NCBI RefSeq assembly: GCF_965638725.1
Contig: NC_134949.1
Location: 48,636,151 to 48,700,150 of the forward strand
DNA length: 64,000 bases
Reading direction: 5' to 3'
DNA from: Aptenodytes patagonicus
Taxonomy: Eukaryota > Chordata > Aves > Sphenisciformes > Spheniscidae
Positions 21,292-32,600 of this stretch are shown here, one piece after another (position 1 is the stretch's first letter; each line of letters opens with the position of its first letter). Both the position numbers and the translations under genes were made by a program. The notes under the pieces were generated by a model. The model was not told the origin of the DNA. It did no database searches and worked only from the letters and a program-made list of their open reading frames with translations.

Positions 21292-23639
21292 TGTCAGTTT
21301 CTAAACGTTACAGTCTTTACGCCTTGTTTTGTGTACATCTTCTTTTCAGAATTTGCCATTTTATCAGCTTTGGTTTTTCCAGTTGATAACTTCCGTATTT
21401 CAATTTAGATTTTTCTTGTGAAGTGACGCACTCGCTTCATCTCTTTCTCCTGTCTACGTATCGTTCTCCTGTTCTGTTCGCTTCCACGTCTTCTTGGCTC
21501 TGCTGTCCAAATAGATATGCAGAACGTTTTGTGCATAATGTATTAGAGGAAAACTACGTGCTCTTTCAGAAACATTTTAAGAATTAAGCTTTCGGCGCGA
21601 GACACGAGATAGAGGCTCTAATCTCTGCTTTCAAGACGGCTGTAAAATGTATTCACGGTCCTTCGGGCATCTTGTGAAGGGTTTGTAGCCCGAGTCCTTT
21701 TATGAATTTGGACCTCGGCTGATCATCGTTCAGCTATTGCAGATGCTTCACGAGCAGCCAAGCAGAGGGACAAATAGATCGCGCTCATATAGTCTCTGCT
21801 CTGCTTTGCCCAGTGCTACAAGCCAAACCCCACTTCTTGTAGCTCCTCGCTTTAAAGGCGGGCACATCTTTTGCTTTCATGTCAGTAATATGGGGAAAAA
21901 CTAGGAATCACGGGCTAGTTAGGCAGGCAAAATTACATGTCTGCAAACAAACAAAACTACTAACTGCTCTGTCAGAGTACTCGGCACTGCTTAGAATCTC
22001 GCGGGTTTTGGTTGGGGGAGTTTTAAGAGCAATTTTGAATTCCCTCGGTGGGGAGCGACATGCCACTTTTACTAAAAAGACTGAACTGTAAAAATTTCTC
22101 TCAAACAGTTACCTGAATGGTTGTTTTGAACCTGGCGAACGTTTTTGCATGTGGGGTTTTTTTCCTCCAAGTTGGTGCATTGTAAGATCCCGAGGTATAT
22201 TTGTCTGTAGAAAAAACATACGCATTGTTTCTTAATTTCAGCTACCATTTCAGGAAAGACTCTCTCAGTCTGATGTGTGAATTCAATATTACGTTGGCTG
22301 AGGTGTCAATTAATGCATCGGGTGAGTCATACCTCCTCTCTGAAATACAAGCTAGTGTTAAATACAGACTTTCTCTCTAGTACTTTAAAGATCATTTGCC
22401 ATCTTGCAGCGTTTTCAGCAGGCCCACAGGATCTTCCAAACGCGGCGGTTCTGCCACGGACGGCCTTGACTGGAAGAACGTGAATGTTGCTGTGTTGAAA
22501 ATCTTCCCAAAGGCATCAGTTGCTGTTAGATTAAGTGAACCCGTAAGCCAGCCTCCTGTTTCATCTCTGGCTGTGCAAGCACTAGATGCAAGGCAATATT
22601 ACGGTTGTGTGCTTGGCACTTGATTTTGCGCCAGAGTAAGCTGCCTACTGACGAACCGTTTTCTGTAAAATTTGGTTAAAACTTCATCTCATTAATACTC
22701 TTGTTTCCTGTTAATTCCAGCTTAATGCCACTGATTCAAATTATTAATTGCACAATAATCCTACAACTTTCCGTTGATACACAACATGTAAGTATTACCA
22801 TAGTTTTCCGTTTGGGTCCAAAATCTCCTCTTTGTGTCAAGCTGATTCCTTTGTTTGGAGCGTTTCCCACCGTACGGCTCAGGTACTGCTGAAAAGAAAG
22901 GTAGCGAAAATGGTAACGGTCGCTCTTGTGACAAAAATGCTGCTCACCTTTTTTTTGAAATGTGCTCTCCTTTTCTTAACCTGGAAATTGGGTAAGAGGT
23001 ATTCTTCACATTAAGAACGTTCTCTCTGTAATCTCTCTACCAATCTGTCCACATTTAATCAAAGCAGACATTCAAAGCAAAAAGAAAAGCCCCACAACTC
23101 TTCGTCCCCGAGACGAAGCAGTGATGTCGGGATTCATTTCACTTCACTTTATTCCTCTTAAAGCGGGGGTTACTCTGTCTGAAGGAGGTTCCTTTTGTTG
23201 GAAATTAAGGCAGGGAGGCACCTCAAGGTGGAGATGCAGCCCAGCTTAAGAGAGGAGACTGCAGCTGGCAAGATGAAATCACTTCCTCAACTTAGGATTG
23301 TTTCAATTATTTGCCACTAAATGCCTTGATGAAGTGACAGATGAAAAACCACAATGATCCAGAGTGACCGTGGAAAGGGAAAGTAGAAAGGCAAACAAAA
23401 CCCAAATGAGGTACTAGATTGCGTGACGCTATAGCAGCAAGTTAAAAAAAAGCGAAAGGTGTAAAATTATGGTTGCATCTGCAACAGACTGCCGAAAAGA
23501 AAGATACAAGACTCAGAATGCCACCTGTAGGCTTCTTGTCAAATTGATGGCATAGTACGTCCTATCAAGAGGACAGTAGAGTATTTCAATCGATACATTT
23601 AAATCGAAAACAGACGTTTGAAGTAGACCCAAGGCCTTG

Positions 23640-23645
23640 TTTATT
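23640..23645 (-). terminator. Gene M poly(A) signal, unit 2
   Basis: AATAAA downstream of the leftmost exon S copy. The two other exon S copies in this unit lack it, so a transcript probably runs through all three modules. Confidence 0.6.
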
Positions 23646-26600
23646 CAAGATGAGAAATAATCCTAAATAATGGCAATAATCAGAAAGCCATCACAATCAA
23701 AACTCCAGTGAAATCCTAGTTGTGGCAAAATGCCGCGCAAAGCAAGGTCATTCGTCCCCTGCTGGGAGGAGGAAAAAAGTTGGACAAGAAACGCTTCTTG
23801 AGAGGAGACTGAAACTCTACTGCAAAACTACTTCTAGTACTATTGCTATCAATAGTTAGAGCAAAACGAGAAGCTAAAGGTGGACTATTCCGAGGTTTAT
23901 GAAATACTTCAAAAGAAGAAATCACCTAAGAGGTGCTGTAAATAGTGGGGGTCAGTACGTTAGTGCACATCAGCGCATCATCGCGTTCATCCCTCTTTGT
24001 TGGCAGAGAAATGAATTCCTGCTGCGACGGTGGCTCAATTACTGCTCATGAATATTCTGTCTGACTAACTGTAAAGCTTTACAAAGCTTTACGTTTCTGC
24101 CTGTGGATACTGCTGCAATCTACTTAGGACAGTTGTGCGGGATCAAATTTACCCTTGCCCGTAGGTAGGCATGAATAGCGTCACATTCACCTGCGGGGAC
24201 AAAATCGAAAGCAGCACAATACAGACAGGTAAATTGGAGGCGTTTTAAGAATGCTGCGTAAGCAGGAGCCCACCTGTAGATCCGTTGGACGTTGGTTCTT
24301 GGCTGACGGTGACAGTACGGTAGACTACGTATGCTGATCTTGGAGGTCCTGAAGAATTGGAATAAGTCTTTCTTCCAGTTTCCCTCACGTAAGGGATAGA
24401 AGCAGCAGTTCCATCATCCTTACCCCGACCCCTCTGTCGGTCACCTGGTTTCACTGTGGGGTCGGAAGTGTGAATTCCTAGAAGTGAAAAAAAAAACAGG
24501 AATGTTGTGCTATTACTCAGAAGGTGACATATTGCGGGAGACTGGAGGCTGGAAGACAAGATGAAAAAAATGTTCTTTGTGGATAGTCCAATCCAAATAC
24601 ATTCAGTTATTTTATTTACCACCGGACGTCCAGCAAGGAGAAGCTGATGCTGAAGTATATTACCTCCATTTTCAAAGGATCTGCGATCTGTTCTGGGAAT
24701 ACGCTCTGTTGGTGCTCTCCTTCCGGAAGTCTCTGCGCCCCTTTTTGTGTTAGTACGTTTTGTAGGAGTTGTAGTACCCTCACCTGGAAAGGCAACAGAA
24801 AGAATGTTTTAGCTGCTCGTGTGTAAGCCCAGGGAACGGCACTGCCGTTCTCTTCCTCCCACCTCTGTGAGCTAGTGATTAGCTTAGTGCAATTTCCTGT
24901 AACCTCTCGTTTGATATTCTTCTTTCTCTCTTGTTAGTTATTTGGATCCTGTCGAGCGTAGCTGATGCGTAGCTCTCATGCTCTCTAATACCATCATGCA
25001 CAGGTTAAAGAAGACTCTGGCTCCAAAGTAAAGAACCAGCTACACGTTACCGGCTCGTTCTTTAGCTTCTCACTGCTCAGGAACGATATCTGTGAGCCCT
25101 ACCTGATGGAATTTATGGTATTTTCAAGATGCGTGCCTTAGCCTCAGAGAACTAACTGAATTGAAGAAATGCTTTGGGGAAACATCTCTGTCCTTTTCTC
25201 TGAACGTGTCTGTATTTTCAGACTGTCTCAAGAGCAGCTGTGAACACAACCCCCTCATCCACTACTGTCCTCTAAGCGCTGACTGCCTGCCCAGCTGGAT
25301 CCTTTCTCTACACTGCATAGGTGGTATGCGCACCTCTGGAACGTCCATGGTTGAGCCCACGGAGACCAGTGCACTCTGAAGGACACCTTCTGGCTGAACT
25401 ATGAATTACTTCCTCTGTCTGTAGCATCTAGATACGTCCTGGACATGGGCGCTTGGTGAACATAACAAAATACTACCCATGAGGAGGCTAAAACTGTAAT
25501 AGCATTGGTCGCATAGGTAAGCCCTCTTCAAACGACAAACAGAACTCCACAGGGAAGGTTGCAGTATACAGTAGCCACAGTGCTCTTCACCCGGCCCCTG
25601 CTACTCTGCGGGAAGACGTGGCTTTGCCTGTTGTTGCTTTTCCCCTGCGAATGTCAACAAGCACCTTTTGTTCCCATCAGTTCAGGCCAGAATGCAGCAG
25701 AAATTCTGTACTTCTGCTTCAGTTTATGGGGCAGCTTAAAGCCAAAACAATCAGAAAGCCATCACAATCAAAACTCCAGTGAAATCCTAGTTGTGGCAAA
25801 ATGCCGCGCAAAGCAAGGTCATTCGTCCCCTGCTGGGAGGAGGAAAAAAGTTGGACAAGAAACGCTTCTTGAGAGGAGACTGAAACTCTACTGCAAAACT
25901 ACTTCTAGTACTATTGCTATCAATAGTTAGAGCAAAACGAGAAGCTAAAGGTGGACTATTCCGAGGTTTATGAAATACTTCAAAAGAAGAAATCACCTAA
26001 GAGGTGCTGTAAATAGTGGGGGTCAGTACGTTAGTGCACATCAGCGCATCATCGCGTTCATCCCTCTTTGTTGGCAGAGAAATGAATTCCTGCTGCGACG
26101 GTGGCTCAATTACTGCTCATGAATATTCTGTCTGACTAACTGTAAAGCTTTACAAAGCTTTACGTTTCTGCCTGTGGATACTGCTGCAATCTACTTAGGA
26201 CAGTTGTGCGGGATCAAATTTACCCTTGCCCGTAGGTAGGCATGAATAGCGTCACATTCACCTGCGGGGACAAAATCGAAAGCAGCACAATACAGACAGG
26301 TAAATTGGAGGCGTTTTAAGAATGCTGCGTAAGCAGGAGCCCACCTGTAGATCCGTTGGACGTTGGTTCTTGGCTGACGGTGACAGTACGGTAGACTACG
26401 TATGCTGATCTTGGAGGTCCTGAAGAATTGGAATAAGTCTTTCTTCCAGTTTCCCTCACGTAAGGGATAGAAGCAGCAGTTCCATCATCCTTACCCCGAC
26501 CCCTCTGTCGGTCACCTGGTTTCACTGTGGGGTCGGAAGTGTGAATTCCTAGAAGTGAAAAAACAAACAGGAATGTTGTGCTATTACTCAGAAGGTGACA

Positions 26601-29600
26601 TATTGCGGGAGACTGGAGGCTGGAAGACAAGATGAAAAAAATGTTCTTTGTGGATAGTCCAATCCAAATACATTCAGTTATTTTATTTACCACCGGACGT
26701 CCAGCAAGGAGAAGCTGATGCTGAAGTATATTACCTCCATTTTCAAAGGATCTGCGATCTGTTCTGGGAATACGCTCTGTTGGTGCTCTCCTTCCGGAAG
26801 TCTCTGCGCCCCTTTTTGTGTTAGTACGTTTTGTAGGAGTTGTAGTACCCTCACCTGGAAAGGCAACAGAAAGAATGTTTTAGCTGCTCGTGTGTAAGCC
26901 CAGGGAACGGCACTGCCGTTCTCTTCCTCCCACCTCTGTGAGCTAGTGATTAGCTTAGTGCAATTTCCTGTAACCTCTCGTTTGATATTCTTCTTTCTCT
27001 CTTGTTAGTTATTTGGATCCTGTCGAGCGTAGCTGATGCGTAGCTCTCATGCTCTCTAATACCATCATGCACAGGTTAAAGAAGACTCTGGCTCCAAAGT
27101 AAAGAACCAGCTACACGTTACCGGCTCGTTCTTTAGCTTCTCACTGCTCAGGAACGGTATCTGTGAGCCCTACCTGATGGAATTTATGGTATTTTCAAGA
27201 TGCGTGCCTTAGCCTCAGAGAACTAACTGAATTGAAGAAATGCTTTGGGGAAACATCTCTGTCCTTTTCTCTGAACGTGTCTGTATTTTCAGACTGTCTC
27301 AAGAGCAGCTGTGAACACAACCCCCTCATCCACTACTGTCCTCTAAGCGCTGACTGCCTGCCCAGCTGGATCCTTTCTCTACACTGCATAGGTGGTATGC
27401 GCACCTCTGGAACGTCCATGGTTGAGCCCACGGAGACCAGTGCACTCCGAAGGACACCTTCTGGCTGAACTATGAATTACTTCCTCTGTCTGTAGCATCT
27501 AGATACGTCCTGGACATGGGCGCTTGGTGAACATAACAAAATACTACCCATGAGGAGGCTAAAACTGTAATAGCATTGGTCGCATAGGTAAGCCCTCTTC
27601 AAACGACAAACAGAACTCCACAGGGAAGGTTGCAGTATACAGTAGCCACAGTGCTCTTCACCCGGCCCCTGCTACTCTGCGGGAAGACGTGGCTTTGCCT
27701 GTTGTTGCTTTTCCCCTGCGAATGTCAACAAGCACCTTTTGTTCCCATCAGTTCAGGCCAGAATGCAGCAGAAATTCTGTACTTCTGCTTCAGTTTATGG
27801 GGCAGCTTAAAGCCAAAACAATCAGAAAGCCATCACAATCAAAACTCCAGTGAAATCCTAGTTGTGGCAAAATGCCGCGCAAAGCAAGGTCATTCGTCCC
27901 CTGCTGGGAGGAGGAAAAAAGTTGGACAAGAAACGCTTCTTGAGAGGAGACTGAAATTCTACTGCAAAACTACTTCTAGTACTATTGCTATCAATAGTTA
28001 GAGCAAAACGAGAAGCTAAAGGTGGACTATTCCGAGGTTTATGAAATACTTCAAAAGAAGAAATCACCTAAGAGGTGCTGTAAATAGTGGGGGTCAGTAC
28101 GTTAGTGCACATCAGCGCATCATCGCGTTCATCCCTCTTTGTTGGCAGAGAAATGAATTCCTGCTGCGACGGTGGCTCAATTACTGCTCATGAATATTCT
28201 GTCTGACTAACTGTAAAGCTTTACAAAGCTTTACGTTTCTGCCTGTGGATACTGCTGCAATCTACTTAGGACAGTTGTGCGGGATCAAATTTACCCTTGC
28301 CCGTAGGTAGGCATGAATAGCGTCACATTCACCTGCGGGGACAAAATCGAAAGCAGCACAATACAGACAGGTAAATTGGAGGCGTTTTAAGAATGCTGCG
28401 TAAGCAGGAGCCCACCTGTAGATCCGTTGGACGTTGGTTCTTGGCTGACGGTGACAGTACGGTAGACTACGTATGCTGATCTTGGAGGTCCTGAAGAATT
28501 GGAATAAGTCTTTCTTCCAGTTTCCCTCACGTAAGGGATAGAAGCAGCAGTTCCATCATCCTTACCCCGACCCCTCTGTCGGTCACCTGGTTTCACTGTG
28601 GGGTCGGAAGTGTGAATTCCTAGAAGTGAAAAAACAAACAGGAATGTTGTGCTATTACTCAGAAGGTGACATATTGCGGGAGACTGGAGGCTGGAAGACA
28701 AGATGAAAAACATGTTCTTTGTGGATAGTCCAATGCAAATATGGGTTGTCCGTATTTGACCCTAAGAACAGACATTAACTGGGTGGTGCTAAATCGTCTA
28801 CCAGTTTAGTAAATAGAAATGAATAAGCCACCTGTTTTCTCAAAATACCTTTTCCTGTTACTGTGTTAGGTGAATTTCGTGGCTCCTCAGAAATCCATTT
28901 CTTTTCCTTTCCTTCTTTACAGTGATGGTTCTTTAGCAGCTCAGTGTGGTTCGTTGCTGAGGGATTAAAAGAACACATACTTACTTTCCTAAAAAGCACA
29001 CAAGAATTTCATTATCCAAAAATGCTGTGGTGATTTGAAAACCTGATCTCCCACTTCATACACAGGTCTTCTTGGGTGGAAGATGGTTTTACCTGTTAAT
29101 TATTCTAAAGGTATCATTCCCCAAAAGGGAAGCAAAAGTGGCTAGATTTCCTCTGGCAGAGTTCACGGTCGCACAACCGTGAAAGCAAACTCAAAAATTG
29201 ACTACGAACACAAAGACCAACACTACTTTGACCTCATACAATTGCTTTGACCAGTTCTGGCTCAGAATGCTTCTCATTATGAATTAGAAAATCTTCATGA
29301 ATACTGTATTTAGGGTTTACAGTTTAAAACTACAAACATTTGCTTTAATCCACGTACACATTTGCAATGACTGGGAATCAGAAGTTGCATGCAATTTACG
29401 CGTGTGTCGCGGGGGAACAAATCCTTTCCCAAAGTCACAGTGTGAGATCTAAGTGGGAACCCAATGCAAACGGACTCCAAAGCACAGGGTGACAACTTGT
29501 GAGCTTGAACTGCGTGTCGTTACAAGGTGACTCAGTTAGCAACAAAACAGGAACGTTAACACGTTCCTGTCTGCCGGTGCTTAGCTCTCATCCCTTGCGC

Positions 29601-32600
29601 GAGAGGTATGCTTTGCCTCTGTCTCAGTTGTATCAGTTCAGCTATGTGTTGTCCTACAAACTGAACAACTAACATGACGTGGCATAAAAAATAACTTCAG
29701 TTTATAAAAGGATTATTTTAATCCTCAGGCACTTCAGTGATACAGTTTACGGCATGGGCCCACACATAGTTTTAACAGCTGGACTGGCATTGCTGACATG
29801 CTGACAAACTGCATTGCGGAAACACCGATGAATGGCTCAAGAGTCATCCTTCCTATAGTAGCTTTACCTCCGATGTCAACAGACCTAGTAACGAAGGGCA
29901 TTATTCTGTAGGCATTTCTTTTTTATAACTCCACAGAACCATTTCTTTTCCAAAATTAAGCAGGAAAAAAATCAATTGCAATCAGCATAGAGGATTTTTT
30001 TTTTTTTTTTAAATAATCCTAAACCAAGCAGAATCATAAACAGTGTTTTTGATTGTTATAACTAACAGTGCAGCATGGGAAAGAGCCTCTAGCACATAAA
30101 GAACAAAGAATACCTCAAATACGAAATGGTGAGGTTTAATGCGTGCATGTTCAGTTATTTACCACCAGATGTCCAGCAAGCAGAAGCTGATGCTAAAGTA
30201 TATTACCTCCATTTTCAAAGGATCTGCGATCTGTTCTGGGAATACGCTCTGTTGGTGCTCTCCTTCCGGAAGTCTCTGCGTCCCTTTTTGTGTTAGTACG
30301 TTTTGTAGGAGTTGTAGTACCCTCACCTGGAAAGGCAACAGAAAGAATGTTTTAGCTGCTCGTGTGTAAGCCCAGGGAACGGCACTGCCGTTCTCTTCCT
30401 CCCACCTCTGTGAGCTAGTGATTAGCTTAGTGCAATTTCCTGTAACCTCTCGTTTGATATTCTTCTTTCTCTCTTGTTAGTTATTTGGATCCTGTCGAGC
30501 GTAGCTGATGCGTAGCTCTCATGCTCTCTAATACCATCATGCACAGGTTAAAGAAGACTCTGGCTCCAAAGTAAAGAACCAGCTACACGTTACCGGCTCG
30601 TTCTTTAGCTTCTCACTGCTCAGGAACGGTATCTGTGAGCCCTACCTGATGGAATTTATGGTATTTTCAAGATGCGCGTCATCATCGTACCTAAAGCCTC
30701 AGAGAACTAACTCAGTTGAAGAAATGCTTTGGGGAAACATCTCTATCCTTTTCTCTGAATGTATCTAACGGTAAATAAAGACATGTCTTAAAAGCTGTAG
30801 TCGTGTATTTGTTACTGATCCCGTGTCTGGAGTCTAACTGTATCCAAATACTTGCCAGAAATAGCTTTTCAAAACTATTTCAATAACAAACATTTTAAAC
30901 GTCGAAATAAGAAGAAAACAATTTTGCCCGATTCTTTTGAACGGTTTAGGCAGGCAAAGACCGTCAGTCGAAAAAGCATGACACGGAGACAATTTTTCCG
31001 TTCCCGCTTTTTATGAGCACATCCTCCTACTCAACTCTGCTTTACATAAAACAGTATTATCGCGGTTTTATCCCTGAAATTTACACTACTGTGAAACTAA
31101 ACAATTTATTTTTTTTTTAATTAGAAGTAGCAGGTCATCTTTTTGCCCAGCAATTTTTGATGACTGATCGACTGATGACTCTGGTGTCTTGTTATATTAA
31201 GAACATCTCTCCCTCTCCTAAAATGGAATTAGATAGTACTTACTCACTAAAGCAACGAATACAGATTTTTCTCGGTCACGCCACTTGGTCAAGAATGAAG
31301 GAGAAACGTAGTAAGGGAGGTAAATACTTACTAATCTGTATTCCTTTGAGCTTGATTCTGTTGGGTAAAGCCCAACATTCAAAACAAAATGGAACTCTTT
31401 TGCGGATCTCTTTCAGAAGACGCTTCAAGGGGGTATTTATTTAATCTAAATTTAGTTCTGTAGAAGTTTGATGTGTCGCTCCATTTCCTCAGCTAGACAC
31501 CCAAGACAGCCAGCAGCGAGCGCGGAGCACCTCTGGGAAAGTGACTCATCTCCCCTTTCTTTGGCACTATCTTATGATGCAAGAAATAGCCCCCTAAGAG
31601 TGCCTGTCTCTCTCCATTTACAACGCAGAGCCTAGACGAGAAATTTAAACTACATTCCTAACCTTAGGGGGGTTAAAATTAGACTACACAAATCTTGATC
31701 TTGAAGAAAAATTATATGAAAGACCTATGTTGTGTATCTCAGGACAGTACGCATAGGGTTAATAGCCCATTTCTACCTTTTCCATCTGCAATCGATGCAG
31801 GTAGTCACCACGTGTGTGACACTGTACACACACACACACACACATATATGGGGAAAACTTACTGAGGCACTGTTATGCTCTTTGTAATAGGCTACCTTTT
31901 ATTGTCACTAAACTAAAAAAGCGTGGAGGCGGGGCAATCTGTGTAATAGTTTCTCCCTGCAACAGTAGTTTTAAAAGTGGTAAACATTGTCCAAGAAGAT
32001 GAAAAGTACTTGCCTTTCTGCAAGTCTCGCTCGGTAGCTTCCAAGGGTAATAGCTCGTTTTCCCGAGGCGAAGACGCAGTTTTTGTGGATTGCTGTTGGT
32101 GAGGGTACTGAATCCTGTAATACTCTCCTAGACGTACCCCAAGAGGGAAAAAAAACCCAACGTTTACTCTCTTGTCAGCACTGCTGTTTAGGAAAGAGTG
32201 GCTAATTTCATATTTACCAGATTTATAGCATATTTCCTTTATTGCTCTTTCCTCTTCGATGTCTGCAGCAGTCTTAGGCACCCAGTCAGAAACATCTGTA
32301 GGAGATATTTTTAGAAGCTTACTAGGTATCTATACAAAGCCCTTCAACACTTCCTGATAATCAAACACCATAAGGAATTCCATTTCGGTCACGGTTTTGG
32401 TTTTTCTGACCGCAACCTCTCTTTCTGGACAGAAAAATGATTCCTTAATGTTAGGCCTTTCCAAGTGCAATGGAATTGCAGTTACCACACGTATTAAGAA
32501 GCTAACATTTGTTGATTTCAAATGCTTCAAAAACATCTTCAGTAGCCATTGCCAAAATAATCCTTCTTCCTTTACACCCAAAAGGAAATCTTCTGATTAA

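Larger units (their letters stand above)
17143..23320 (+). pseudogene. Gene P, copy lacking exon 4 (likely broken)
   Basis: Exon 1 (17143-17232), exon 2 (19292-19409) and exon 3 (19988-20095) are intact. Exon 4 is gone because 20518-21291, with a CR1 fragment, replaces about 2 kb of the normal intron 3-exon 4-intron 4 sequence. Exons 5-9 follow (22242-22321, 22410-22479, 22721-22787, 22883-22991, 23214-23320). Joining exon 3 to exon 5 shifts the frame and meets TGA within about 10 codons, so the product would stop at about 116 residues. Confidence 0.5.
27820..28727. repeat. Gene M 3' module, right (gene-proximal) copy in unit 2
   Basis: Homologous to the other modules through exons S, R and Q. 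It then passes into the 1.4 kb block with optional exon P2 instead of going directly to P1. This is the copy that the main transcript meets first. Confidence 0.9.

Noticed and set aside
25559-25930. Plus-strand 123-codon ORF at module junctions (also 27630 and 50551)
   Set aside because: It is created by the junction spacer fused to antisense of exon S; it is absent from unit 1 and has no support.
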